Part shown: positions 24,301 to 37,100 of the stretch, in pieces
Numbering within the stretch: the stretch's first letter is position 1
Layout: each line of letters begins with the position of its first letter
Assembly (NCBI RefSeq): GCF_001039355.2
Contig: NW_019775469.1
Coordinates: 339,309-403,308 of the forward strand
Source: Lingula anatina
Taxonomy: Eukaryota > Brachiopoda > Lingulata > Lingulida > Lingulidae
Direction: 5' to 3'
Length of the DNA stretch: 64,000 bases
The notes under the pieces: model-generated
The model's database searches: none
Seen by the model: only the letters and a program-made list of their open reading frames with translations
What the model was told of the DNA's origin: nothing
Made by a program: the position numbers and the translations under genes

Positions 24301-27300
24301 TACAGCTAATATGAAAAAGTAAATCACAGTTTTTTTTGGGGGGTTTTCTCCTGAAGTGCTAGCAACCTCAGCAACATCACAAAACTGGATCATCATATCT
24401 GACTGAAAGCCTAGCGACATAAAGACCTGCATATTGTATAGCTTTGGGTAAAGTGATAACTGTCCACTGTAGGTCTGACAACAAAATAGAAGGCAGTTTA
24501 TATTATAACGATGCTCTCCATGTCACGCCTTAACATAAGTTGAACATATTCCCTATAAGATGTAACACAGTGGCATGGATATAGTTTTCATATCTAAACC
24601 CTACCAAATTTTATAGATATATCTGGCTTATATACCTAAATGAGGTATTAATAATTTTTTTCTGTATATTTTTTAGTTTTCTACTGTTCCTGATGATTAC
24701 AATGAGGTGTACCTTGCCATGGCCAGGAGGGGAGCCAGAGTACTGGCACTGGGCTGGAAAAAACTGGGACATCTTTCTCACCAACAGGTGCTGATACGAT
24801 CCTCTTTCAATATTTTAAATGCTGATATGTTTTCTTTTGAAAAACAAAGAATTCTAAGTTCTGTATTATTTTATTGCAGCTTAATTTTGCTAAGAAGATG
24901 GCAGAAGTTTGCTGAATACATTAGTAGTAAAAGAAAACAGCATCTTTATGCACATAAAAAGCCCCGTGTTGACAAAAAACAAATTAAGATAATGAAAACC
25001 TCCTCTATGCAAGTAATACATTAGTAATTTTATCATCAGATTCATTCGAAACAATTTAATAAGTCCTGCTGGAACAACAATTGATTTAAAACAAAAGGCC
25101 TAAAAATTCATTGGAAAAAAGTGTAAATAACTTTTTCATATGGAACATATTTTTTTTTTTTTTTTTTTCAAATTAATTTATTTATTTGTAAATTAACATA
25201 TTCCATTCCAGGTGCGTGACATGAGCAGGGAGAGTGTAGACTGTGACCTGAACTTTGCTGGCTTTGTCATCATCTCGTGTCCATTTAAGACCGACTCTAA
25301 GTCAGTGGTCAAAGAGATCCAGCAGTCTTCTCATCATGTAAGTATAGTTACTTAGATGTCGATCTAGACTGGCTTCTCATTGTTACTTTTTAATGTCCAG
25401 TAAAATCTTTAAATGCATCACATAAGTCCATTACTGTAACATGCGCACTATATAAACGAGCTGACTGATGCAGCTTAGAGTTAAAGAAGTTGGAGAGATA
25501 TGACAGTATATTAATATTAAGAACATAACAGTAAAACTGTGTCAAGTCTTAGGTCAGAGAGTTCAAAACATGAAATTGCAAGATTGTGTTTTGGTTAAAA
25601 AAAAAGCTAAAAATGCCATGTCCTTTTTCTAGCCGATACATAGTTAGGATTTGAAATTCTTAAAATTAGAGAAGTTCAGGCATATTTTATTTGAAGTTTT
25701 CACTTCTGTAATATATTGATTTCATTTCTTGATAAGGAACAGTGCAAAATATCAGGTAACAAAGTTTTTTATGACTATTGTTTGATTCAGCCTGATGTTC
25801 CAAGTATTTTCTTTCTAGGTGACAATGATCACAGGTGACAACCCGCTCACAGCCTGCCACGTGGCTAAAGAACTGCGCTTCACGAGGAAAAATGCCACTG
25901 TGATTTCAACTGCACCAAATGATAAAGGTAGGCAGTCTTCAAGTAAATGCAGAAAATTTTATTCTGTATAGCTAAACCCATTTAGCAAAGGATTCAGGTG
26001 AGACAATATTATTATATTCAACAGTGCCTAGAACCTAACAAAATTGTCATCAGTGAGGCACAGAGTGTAACAGAATTGTTAAATCCAGCCAAAACTAGAG
26101 ATAAACAAAAGCATTATATTTTGTAAGACCCAGAACAAATTTTTTATATATTCAGTAAGGTTTTTGGATCCACAAACATTTAGGCCCACTTGAAAGCAAC
26201 AGTAGATTTTATCACATTCTGGGAGAAATTATTGTGAAAGTTTCAATACAGCTCTCTTCCAGCAAAGAAAACTCCTAGTTTGACCTATTAAACATAAAAA
26301 TTTCCTTTGTCACTGTAGATTAGAAATTCACATTTTTTGTGCCCATTTCAGATTCATCTTGGCACTGGCAGTCTATTGATGACACCATACTGTTACCTAT
26401 AGTGCAGAACAGCTCCTTTAAAACCTTCACTGAGAAATATGACATGTGCCTGACAGGAGAGGTCAGTTATGATAACTGTTGTCATATCATGGGTGCACAA
26501 CTGTATATCTATTAAAAATTTAAAAATACTGGTGAATGATATACTTATTGTGTTCTGAATGCATTGATATCATTTGTACTGAATTAAAGGTTTAAAAATA
26601 CCTTAAAAATTGTTGTAATTTAAAGTAAATCAACTACTTCTATGTAGGGTACGGCATTTAAGCATGTAACAAAGTATGTATTTGTTGATAGAGTGCCAGT
26701 TTTGTTTTGCCTTTTTCTGCTATATAATTTGTTTGCTCTTTACTTAGGCACTAAATTATTTACAAACCATGGATCTTAACTTCTTGAAGAAGATTTTGCC
26801 CAAAGTCAAGGTTTTTGCTAGAGTGGCACCTAAACAAAAGGTATGGAGATTCAGTCAAACTGTTTTCAATTTGATTCTTTCAATTTTGTATTTCTATGTT
26901 TCAAATCTAACCATAGAGCAAATATCATCAGTTGCCCTGAAAAAGCAATGCATGAATAGTGCTTTTTCTAATTACAGTACCCCATCATATTAATCTAATA
27001 TAAAAGCTGAATTTAGTTCGTAATACATGGTTTAATTAGATATTCTTTATCAGAAGTAATCTTTGTAATGTGTGATTTCTATTAATCTTACCCTTTTTTG
27101 AAAGTAATTGTGACATCTTTGATATTTTTTATGGTATAGTGCATGGTGAATTACAATTAAGTTTGATGAACTTAATTATGAGGTTTGGTTTTCCATGTAT
27201 CAGTTATCTTAAAAACAAGATTTTTCCTAGGTGTTTATTATGTACAATAAATTATAGAATGGCTGAAGACATATTCATGCACATTTTAAATGGTGTTCTC

Positions 27301-30300
27301 CAGGAATTTGTAGTCACCAGTTTGAAGGACCTTGGGTACGTAACACTGATGTGTGGGGATGGAACCAATGACGTGGGGGCTCTGAAACATGCCCACGTGG
27401 GTGAGTAAATTCTGAACCAACTGGGGACAGCTTTACAAAAGAACACCATTGAAAGTGTTTCTTTACACCAGCAAAAGCCTCAATATGATCCCTTTGGTTT
27501 CTGAATGTTATTGGGCTTTCAGTTGGTGTATGATATAGAAACAAAGTTTTGAAATGAGACTTACTCCTGTGTAGCACTTGTAAGGGGGGTAATAGATTCA
27601 AAGACTGATATTTGTAAATGTCATCTTTAGGTTAGCATTGCATAAAGAAAAGGAATCCTTTGTCAGAGGAAAGATAACTTTGTATACATTATGAAAAAGC
27701 AGAAAGACAATGTTATACACAAACATACTGATCTTACTTCTTTTTATAATTATGATATAACAAGGATGTTTTCAAACATTATGTTTTGAAATTTTTCATT
27801 AGTCTGAAATGTACAATTTACAGGAGTGGCATTGTTGTCAAATGCACCTGAAAGACTTCCAGAGAAGAAAAAGAAGAAGGAAGAGGTTGGTTAATTCAAT
27901 TTTTTTTTGTTTTTACATGATAAATGGACAAAACTCTGTTTGTGGTATCAGTTAAATCCCAAAGAATACATCATTATGTACATAAAGGGAACCCTTGCTA
28001 TAGTGTGTAGCTGTGTTAGGTAAATTATTTCACTCATTTCATAACAGATGTTAAAAAGAAGCATAAATTTTAATATTAATGATTTTGGAGCTTTTAACTT
28101 GGATGAAATTTAAGTAGTCTGCTTAAATATGGGCACTGGAATTTATCTTTTTGTTTCATAGTCTGCCAGACAGGCAGATGGAGATGCCAATGATAAGGTG
28201 TCGCCCCCTGCTGCCCTGAAAGGAAAACCAATGGGTAGAGCCGCCAAGAACAGAGCCATTGCCAGAGGGGACAATCTGGCCCCAGCACAGGTATATGTCA
28301 TATATGCATGCATATTTGGGCATATATGTTCCACTGTGGCTTTGCAAAGATATCTCTGTGTCATAAATAAATATCCTAAAGCTATTGAGTGTTGTTTTTT
28401 ATAGTAGCTTTTTGTAAAAATATGATCAAACTTGATATAAGAATTTTGTTGCCATTGCTGTCTTTTGATTAACAAAGCAAATTAAAAATTCCGAGTCTTT
28501 GCTGATGAAGATTATTTGGAATGTTACGCTTACAGAAAAAGATACAGCAGTTGATGAGAGAAATGGAGGAAGAGGAAAAAGCCCAGGTTGTAAGGCTGGG
28601 CGATGCCAGTATAGCTTCACCATTCACTTCAAAGCTGGCAACCACTATGTGTGGTAAGTAAACATGCAATACCATAATATTGTTATCCATTATTACATAT
28701 TTAACGACAGGACATGCAGGCCCTTATAAAAGCATTGTATATTTTAAGACACATTCTCTGTATAAAGGGATGTTTACTGTTGAAGAATAGTTTGAATTGA
28801 GTTCTTACCATTTCAGTGCAGTAGACCTACTTTTCACCTGTCAAATAGTTGAGCTTGCAGGAGCAGGGTTAGTGGTAGAAAAATGCCTTACCTATTCTTA
28901 TGGGGTTTAGCTATTTAGCTAGAAGAAAATCCCTTCAAGAATGGGTTCAGTAAAATCATGTAAAATGTATCAGCCAGAAAATCGAATGGCAGATGTTCAC
29001 AATCTATTTCTTTGTATTTCAGTACTCAAGATAAAACATTGATCATTCTTTATTCAGTGCTTCATTCTACCAAACATTCAAGCATTGTCTTCTCTGTGTT
29101 TCTGTCTGCCATATTATGTAGCATTGTTTTTTCTGTGTTTCAGTCTGCCATATTATGTAGCATTGTTTTCTCTGTGTTTCAGTCTGCCATATTATGTAGC
29201 ATTGTTTTTGTCTGTGTTTCTGTCTGCCATATTATGTAGCATTGTTTTCTCTGTGTTTCAGTCTGCCATATTATGTAGCATTGTTTTCTCTGTGTTTCAG
29301 TCTGCCATATTATGTAGCATTGTTTTCTCTGTGTTTCAATCTGCCATATAATCAGGTATCATTTTCTCTGTGTTTCAGTCTGCCATATAATCAAGCAAGG
29401 TCGTTGCACCCTGGTGACCACACTGCAGATGTTCAAGATCCTTGCCTTGAATGCCTTGGTGCTGGCCTATAGTCAGAGTGTTCTGTATCTGGAGGGAATA
29501 AAGTTCAGTGACTCCCAGGCCACCATGCAGGGGCTGTTGCTCGCTGGGTGCTTCTTATTTATATCTAGGTCAAAGGTTAGAGTTCATATTTTAATCTTAG
29601 TCAATTTTGAGGTTTCTTTGCATATGTGTCAAAGGTGCCAGTAAAGCAAAACACCAAAAATTGGTGCTGATTTTCTTTTTGTTTTGTCTTCACATGAAAT
29701 TGTTTCTTGTTTTTATTGATCCATTGTAATTATTGGGCAGTTATATTTTTGAAAAAGTTTAAATAAATTTTCCTTTATAATTGGTCTTAATTGACAGTCC
29801 AATAAGTTTTAAATTAAGTTTCATCTTTAAGAATTTTCCTGCCTGACTTTTCTAAAGAATTGCGCTGCATGCTTTGTTTAAAATCTATATATTTTCTAAC
29901 AAGTAGGTCAGATTTATCAGCTTTTGAACCTTTTTATTACAGCCCTTGAAGACATTATCCAAAAGTCGGCCATTACCTAATATATTCAACTTGTACACTA
30001 TACTGACAGTGCTGCTACAGTTTGCAGTGCATTTTACAAGTTTATATGTTCTCTATGATGAAGCTTTCAAAGTTAGCCCTCCAAGGTAAATACTCTGGGA
30101 TGTCTGGTTCACAAAAAATTGAAGTTGAAAGTCCATACATGGCTACTTATGAAGTAAAATGAAAAACCCAAAAAAGAATATGATGTAGCTGATGTACGAA
30201 AATCCTGAATTGAACTCTTTGAAGAATATACCTAAGGTAGCCTTTCTCTCTTTGGGAAATATTAAAAACTTGGTACCAAGGTAAATACTCTGGGGCGTCT

Positions 30301-31611
30301 GGTTCACAAAAAACTGAAGTTGAAAGTCCATACATGGCTACTTGTAAAATAAAATGAAAAACCCAAGGAAGAATATGATGTAGCTAATGTACGAAAATCC
30401 TGAATTGAACTCTTTGAAGAATATACCTACGGTAGCCTTTCTCTCTTTGGGAAATATTAAAAACTAGGTTAAGTACAAAAATTGAGTCAAATTATGAACA
30501 GCAGTAAACAGCAAATATTTTATTTTTCAGAACTGAAGAATTTGTAGATCTAGAAAAGAAATTTGAGCCCACAATACTAAATAGTACAATGTACATTATC
30601 TCTATGGCCCTTCAAGTCTCAACCTTCGCCATTAATTATAAGGTAGGTGCAGGTATTGTAGTGATGCTTTGAAAAAGTTTGGGAAGAACACACATATTCA
30701 GCTGACATACACCGTTTATCTTTATTTATATCTTTCTGAATGCTAGTCCCCATATATATATACATTGTCATTATTGCATTTCTATATAAATCCAAAGTAC
30801 TAGATATTGGCAAAAATATGTCACCACTTAATGATTGACTTCATTATTGACTTCATTATGAAAATAAACATTTTAACTATTGTAAAGAAAGATTGCACAG
30901 TGAAGTTCAGCTTTATTATCATTATTAGTATTATCACAGTAACTGTAGCTCACGGTAATTTTAGATCCAAGCACACATAAATATTCTGTATGTACTTTGC
31001 AGGGTCATCCCTTCATGGAAAGTCTTAGAGAAAACAAACCCCTGTTGTACAGTCTGTGTATATCTGGTGGCGTGATAGTGGCCCTGGCAGCAGGAATTGT
31101 ACCAGAGTTTGCTCAGTACTTTGAAATAGTAGAATTGCCTGATGAGGTTAGTTTATGCAGAAATTTTGATTGTATGTAGGTATGGGAAGTGGGCAAGGGG
31201 GGGGGGGGATGACAGTGGGACTTTTACCAGAGTTTGCTTAATACTTTTTAGTAATAGAACTGCTAGGCCTGTTGATTTTTAGGTGACAATGTATGTATTT
31301 CATTTTCGTAGTTAATTTTTAGGTTGAAGATGTAGTAAGTATTGGGACCTTATTAAATCCACCAGGTTTTAAGTATTGGCATCCCCCACTATAAATACCT
31401 TCCCATAACAAGTACAGTTTCATTTTTGTCACCATTTGTTTAATTTAAAGATTACAAAATATTCTTGTTTTTTTAGTTTTGGTAATAATCCTTTTTTACA
31501 TTTCAGCTGAGGCAGACGGTTCTAAAAGTGATAGCAGCAGACGTTTTGTGTTCCTTTGTGGTGGACAGGGTACTGCAGTTTATATTTGGAGACGCTAGGC
31601 TAAAGCAGTAA
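15307..31611 (+). CDS. ATP13A1: ATP13A1 orthologue: P5A-type ATPase, ER transmembrane-helix dislocase, 26 exons, 1164 aa
   Basis: Exons: 15307-15558, 15952-16041, 17925-18112, 18454-18682, 19057-19126, 19399-19505, 19840-19969, 21838-22020, 22482-22619, 22915-23035, 23563-23717, 24084-24259, 24677-24787, 25212-25337, 25819-25927, 26352-26461, 26748-26840, 27304-27400, 27824-27885, 28162-28290, 28536-28653, 29379-29575, 29943-30085, 30531-30642, 31003-31146, 31507-31611. Every junction is GT-AG and in phase (3495 nt with stop). Hallmarks are the actuator loop T-G-E-S (304-307), the P5A membrane motif P-P-E-L-P (441-445), the phosphorylation motif D-K-T-G-T-L-T with Asp484, T-G-D-N (697-700) and hinge G-D-G-T-N-D (814-819). 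The P5A-specific N-terminal hydrophobic pair is in exon 1. Family knowledge: the ER enzyme extracts mis-inserted, including mitochondrial tail-anchored, helices. Human length is 1204 aa; the linker before the last six helices (exons 19-21) is lysine-rich and divergent. The assembly gap falls in intron 7 and costs no coding sequence. Confidence 0.97.
16114..17364. mobile_element. 1.25-kb DNA transposon-like element with terminal and subterminal repeats
   Basis: The left terminus ACAGACTTTACGAAAGGC is inverted at the right end (GGCCTTTCGTAAAGTCTGT), and TCCT (TTCCT if one terminal base is shared) flanks both sides at 16109-16113 and 17364-17368. Next to each terminus are many copies of a short motif of the type GGTCYGAC or its complement, as expected for transposase-binding subterminal repeats. 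Inside are short open stretches with no recognised transposase domain, so it appears non-autonomous or decayed. It lies in ATP13A1 intron 2. Confidence 0.75.
18963..19003. repeat. Imperfect (TTTA)n simple repeat
   Basis: Run of TTTA/TTTAT units in ATP13A1 intron 4, close to but outside the exon 5 acceptor. Confidence 0.8.
19485..19744. repeat. 52-bp minisatellite, 5 copies, seeded by the end of ATP13A1 exon 6 and its splice donor
   Basis: Five contiguous 52-bp units start at 19485, 19537, 19589, 19641 and 19693. The first unit contains the last 21 coding bases of exon 6 (coding E-S-V-P-V-M-K) and the true donor at 19506. Later units repeat that exon end and donor inside intron 6. The GATGAAG|GTATGG donor is intact in units 1, 3 and 4, altered (GATGACA|GTATGG) in unit 2 and lost in unit 5. 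Confidence 0.93.
20035..21171. mobile_element. TIR element of PIF/Harbinger type, interior lost in an assembly gap
   Basis: About 36 bp at the left (beginning GGCCACACTTTTTTA) recur inverted at the right end (ending AAAAAAGTGTGGCC), and both arms carry ATGGATGACATCCT or its complement. The 3-bp repeat TTA flanks the element (20032-20034 and 21172-21174). A GGCC-type terminus with a TTA target is typical of PIF/Harbinger transposons and Tourist-like MITEs. The interior is 993 N (20111-21103), so a transposase or a repeat array could be hidden. It lies in ATP13A1 intron 7. Confidence 0.7.
20111..21103. other. Assembly gap (993 N)
   Basis: Run of N. Reading frames reported across it are artefacts. 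Exons 7 and 8 on either side join in phase without missing residues. Confidence 1.
29081..29396. repeat. 39-bp minisatellite, 8 copies, carrying duplicated acceptors of ATP13A1 exon 22
   Basis: About eight 39-bp units (AGCATTG.. TGTGTTTCAG TCTGCCATA..) run up to and into exon 22, whose real acceptor is at 29377-29378. Four upstream units keep the full acceptor TGTGTTTCAG followed by the first codons of exon 22 (C-H-I). Other units have TTTCTG or TTTCAA in place of TTTCAG. Because 39 is a multiple of three, the array makes several long but meaningless open frames. Confidence 0.93.
30081..30468. repeat. 195-bp tandem duplication beginning at the ATP13A1 exon 23 donor
   Basis: The block from 30081 (CCAAG|GTAAATACTCTGGG, the end of exon 23 and its donor) is repeated from 30276 with roughly a dozen differences in 195 bp. 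The second copy restores a perfect CCAAG|GTAAAT donor at 30280/30281 inside intron 23. Confidence 0.93.
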
Positions 31612-34182
31612 TCTCGAACATATTTAGTGTCACATCATTTGGCAGCTGTCTCAAACTTGGTTGATGATACGGTTGATACTGTTGGTGGATACTATCTATT
31701 TATATAAAATACTGATCACATGTATGTGCAAAGGTTGTGGTCATTAATACAAGTGGATTTTAAGGTACTGACTTTCATTTTCAGATTTTCATCTTGTAAC
31801 CACTATTGCCATTGTTGAGGTACAATACTTCATTGTATTTGTGCCCACAATGGAATGCATTTTCAGTTAACACAGATTATTTTAAACAAATATCTTTATT
31901 AAAAAGTTTGTGAAATTCTCATTGTCACAGTGGTCTTGCTGAAAAAACAATTTTGTGCTCTATTGATTAAAATATATTGCCTAGATTAGCTGCAGTATTC
32001 AAAACAATAAGAATGGTAATTTGGGATAACGACTCTTCATGTGAGATTCATATTTCACGATAAATAACTTGTAAACAACTCATAGAAATATAGTAAATTC
32101 CATTTTACCACCAAAACCAATGATTCTGGAATTTGTGCTTACCATTAGACCATGTGGACCTTCATAAATGGCTATACTTCCGTAACTTGTTAAATTTAGA
32201 AAAAAATCATGGGCCCACTTTGAATGTAGGAGTAGATTCATTAACCATTGGCAAGTGTGGGAAAATTGTCAAAAGCCTGGTTATTATCTACAGGATGTTC
32301 TTTTCCACAAGGCCTATTTAAAGTGAAATACTCCAAAGCTAGATTCGCACACGTCATTTTAATTTTCCTTGTGAGATTTTACCATGAAACCAAATCGTAC
32401 AACAGATCAAATTAAAACATTGTTTACTTGCAATGAAATAAATCTATGAAGAAATTAACACAGTTTATCTGAATCTGTTATGTGGTTTGAGTAAATGTGA
32501 AAAATAAGAGGAGAAGAAGTCCAATGGATTTTTTTTTTTTTTTCAAATTTATTTTTCACTTAGAGCTGATAAAAAAGTCAATTTTATCCAAACAAAAACA
32601 ATATCACTAAGCATATGAGATCCAGTAAAATTTGACAATTTTGCTGAAAATGAATGACCACTCAAAAGCTTCTTTAGGCAGGTGATGATTTCTTTTGCAA
32701 AAATATTAGACAATGTATTGAAAATAAAATGATTATGAGAGATGTAAAAAAAAGACTGAAAAGTGGACCTTTTTTTCTTCATTTTAAGCCTTTTTTCTAT
32801 TTCTGCAAAAATAATTATTAAAACTGAGAATGCATATTTTGGTGAAAAGTGGATTTTTTAAAAATGCATTTTTTAATTAAGAACTATAAAGCCACACGCA
32901 ATAAATCCAAGCTTGCTGCACATTCACAGTTAAAAATTACTGTTGCTTTATAGCCAAATATCTGCCTGAACATTTTAAAAATAACTAACAAAGCTCTTAA
33001 CAAGATTAGACACTTTTGCACTCAAAAACATAATCTGCTGGTTTAAAACCTCAAATCAGCTCCTCTCTCACGCAAGTTTCAACTATTTCATGAAATTAAG
33101 TAAATATTTCTTGAGCTAAAACAATAAAATTGCATGTTACAGTACCAATATGCATCTAATAGTTATCAGGATGTAAATAACTATACTACTTGTATATACC
33201 ACATGATACTAAATAAATTTACAGACATGTATAATTCAACTATTTACACCCTCTTCAATAATATTTTGCCAGGCAACTTCCCTTGCTCTTATCTTACAGC
33301 AATTAACCAAATTGCTTGGTTGTATGTAAAATGTGTAAAATCCACCCACTAAAAGTCTTATCATAATGCGAGGTAATAATAAATCACTTCCATTACAGAA
33401 ATTTCATTCCAAGACAAGAGAAACCATACAGAAAATAATTTATGGTGTGGCTATCTAGCATGCACTTTATGATGAAAACAAAATGGAGCATATATAATTC
33501 TTTAAGAGGTGAATAAGATTCTTTGCAGACATACAACTGTCCACAATCACTTTAAATAATCTACATTCAAAGCCACCAACTTCTAAAAATGATGCCAAAA
33601 AAAGAATAATATTTCTCATTCAAAAAATACTGTGTGCAATTAAAGTGTGTGACTACAGTGCCTATTTAGTTGTAACTTTATGTGTGACAGTATTTAATAT
33701 TGGTTCTGTTTGGGATGTAAACAAAATGGCCGCTGTGCCTGTTGCTTTTTTGTTAATACCAAGTTTTCTTTTTAGCCTTGGTGAAACACTAAATTACTCT
33801 GTGGCCTTGGCATGGTCCCCGACAGTTTTCCTCTCTTTTCTTGTTCACTGACATATTTTCTGCCAAATACTCCTGGGTACTGACATGATCCTTCTCTTCA
33901 TTCTCACCCCTCTACCTGCCTGACTTTGAATTAAACCACACAGTAGTCAATACCAATTCAATACCATTATCTCTTTCCTGTATTTCTTACACTGAACATT
34001 TCTTTTGTATGACAGATGTCTGGATTGATGTGCTATATTTTCAGTTTCTATCTTCCTCTTCAAAACTGAATTTTCACAGTTTAAAGGGTACTATTCAACC
34101 ACCGCTGCCCTTCCCCTGTGGCTTCCCTCCTTACTGGACATTCTGTATATCATAATAGATGGTTGTCTTGAGCTCTCTTATT
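31612..34182. other. Convergent 3' regions of ATP13A1 and EHMT
   Basis: The 2.6 kb between the two stop codons show no supported exon and must hold both 3'UTRs. A T-run followed by TTTATTTTT near 32531-32556 reads as AAAAATAAA on the minus strand and could be an EHMT poly(A) signal. AATAAA at about 32436 could serve ATP13A1. Both are guesses, and if both are right the transcripts meet or overlap here. Confidence 0.5.
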
Positions 34183-37100
34183 TCATTCTCCATGTTCCTC
34201 CTCTTGCCTAGCATTGTACTCCTCTATAGTACGGTGGATAGTTGTGCTGTTATATTTACATTTTGGAGATTGGCAAGCACAGGTGAATTGTTTCCATTTA
34301 ATAATCCAGAACTTTTCACCATAGTCAAAGCTGGAAGTCGAGGTGAATTATATTAATGAAAGAATAGCATTTATGAATTTTTGATTATGATTTCAACTTT
34401 GTGGAACTCAAAATGCCATCTTTGTTATTGAATTTTATAAACTGAAATAAGACAGTATAAAATGGTGACTGGGTGCTTAAGTTTTCAAGATAGGTTTATG
34501 CACGCACTCATTCAAATTACCAAAACAATTCTTTGTGACATTTTTAAACCTTATCAGTTTATGTGTAAGTTTTAATTTTAACAGATATAATGGTTTTACA
34601 AATTCTATGTACAATCTTCAATTTTTTTAAATTCACTTAAAGGCAGCACATTTTGAGTTTTGAAAAATTTTAACTTTGTATGAAGATTAAAAATGTATAT
34701 CCATATGCTATAAAAATAATTTGAATTTTTTCGGCAATAAAGATCAAACCTACCCTAATTCTTCCCCTGATTTTATGTCCCTGGACGCAAAGAAACAGAT
34801 CCTCGGAAATCGTAGATCTTGGTGCTCAATAAACACCTTGACAGGAATGACGTTGGGTTCACAAAGATGATTGATAAAACGACTGACGTTGCCATAATGC
34901 CTTGCATCAATGCAGTAAGTTTCACCATCCTGGAGCAAAAAATCATGAACTAGTTTCATACAAAACCAAAAGTCTCAAAGCAATTGTCATTATAGTCACA
35001 TTTTATTTCTTACTTGTTATTATTATTCAAAACATATTACAGAACTAGGTGTTATTCCCACAAACCATTGACTTAGAGATTTTTTTCACTTGTGTATTAT
35101 TTCCATTATGGATACATATATTGTAACAAATATTATTATCTTTCGAATTGTTCATGGTTCCAAGTACTTCTATATACCAACGTATTTAGATAGAAATCAC
35201 TTTCTTTGGAACAAAAATATTTCTGAAACAGCTACATTTAGCTCTTGACACCTATCTATTCAGCCTTATGGCGCTCTTGTGGCAAGAGCGAAATGCAGCT
35301 GTTTCAATTATATGTTGTTCCAAAGTGAGTGATTAATATCACTAAAATATTAGTAAACTATTAATGGTGATTCTCTGATAGATTCTAGATCAAAAATTAA
35401 TTACTTGAAATCAAAAACAAATGGTACTTGCATAGTTTCATTTACATCTTCCACACAAGTACCTCAAGTGGGGTACAGGCAGCCCGAAATGTGAATTCTG
35501 TAATTTGGACATCGATTTACGGGGAGTTCAACCCAAGCAAGCCCTACCAACCAAACAACCCCAAAAACTTGTAAGCTGCCCAGGTGTCTTTGGAAATATA
35601 GGCCACCTTTGGAGGCTAACGGTCACCAAATGGTGGCTGGATGGCTCTCTGGGGAAAACCTTGACCTCAGCAAAAGGAAATACCATACCTTGTTATCCAG
35701 ATCAAAAAGATATGAATCATCTTCTCTTCTATCAGCTTCAGAATCTGAGATCAGTTCCCCTATGTATCTGAAATGAGGGTGGAATGATTGCTTTTAATCA
35801 ATACTATGAAGTAGGAATTCAAAATGTTCTGTGCCTTCAAGTGGGTTCAAAAACAAAAACTTGGAATACTGGGCTTACACAAAGCATATCTACAATGAAG
35901 CCAATTCCTGGGACAATTTTTCTTTAATAAACAATTATAAGTAAACTTAATTGTTAATTCATAAATGACTTGGCAACTTGTAGTAACAGAAACTTGCCAG
36001 GGTGATTTCAGAAATACCCAGACCTCAGAATTTCTCATTAACAATATTTTCCAATGTCAAAGTCCATGACTAAATCTCTTACTCGCATATAAATGTTCCC
36101 TGAGGTACGTCTTGTAATGTGCGCACTCCCCAACCTCTGCCATTGGTTCTGAACAACTGCAGACGGGTACTGAAATTTTGTAAAGAGAATACCAGAAATA
36201 TCTTCTAAGCAAACAATTAACATCATATCGGTGCTCAACTTCCAACTGCAAAAGTGCCAAAGTCCTTGAACTTCCATATTTTATGCCCAGTCTCATCAAC
36301 AAGTTCAAGGTAAAATACAAGGTCAAGGTCAAATTCATCACAAGAACAATGAAATTTTCATCAATAAAATTTCTTGTCAACAAACTTGACAACTCAAAAG
36401 CAGTGAACAAATTCATATTGACCTATCAAGAGCTCTCAATATATACTAGCAGAACACACTTTCCTGTTTAAATAAATCAGTCGTCATTATTGATTAACTT
36501 TAGATTTAGCAATTTTTTTCTCCTTACCTGATCCCATTTTGCACCACGCGATTTCTGCAAGTCATCCAACAGCTGCAGGCTTTATTACATTCAAATAGTA
36601 ATGGAGGCTCAGCTTGATTGAACTCTGGTACAAGGCGACCCTCCTGGAAATAGTAGAAAGAGAGCTTTATTTTAACCTCTCCTCCAATAGCAAGTCAAAC
36701 AAGTCCAAAAACCTTACAAATTACTCAAGATTGAGGATGACTGTTGATAGGACCAACACAAACAGACATTTTTTTTAATTACCTCACAGGCGGAAAGATT
36801 TATACAGCTCTTCAAAACAGAAAATAATTTAATGTTAAAAATTCTAAGTAGATAAGAGGGTTCTGTGGGCATAAATTGAGCGTTTTTATTCTTCTGTGTA
36901 GCCCTATAACATCTTTAAGAACTGTGTGGCTTTGAGTTCCACAATAATTCTATAACATCCCTACCTTGTCAAACCAACACCTGACACTATTCCTGCTACA
37001 GTTACACAGAAGTGAGGCACAGTCATCTCTGCACTTGCAATGCTGGAAAATTGAAAAAAAATATATTTTTTGAAATTAACAGAATAAGAAGGCCACTGAA

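Noticed and set aside
29012-29472. Overlapping open frames with repeated cysteine/phenylalanine-rich units
   Set aside because: The 39-bp minisatellite has a length divisible by three, so stops are absent in several frames; only the stretch from 29379 is coding, as exon 22.
36283-36471. Lysine-rich frame with repeated F-K-V-K words
   Set aside because: Local AAGGTCAAGGTC repetition within an EHMT intron, not an exon; flanking exons join without it.
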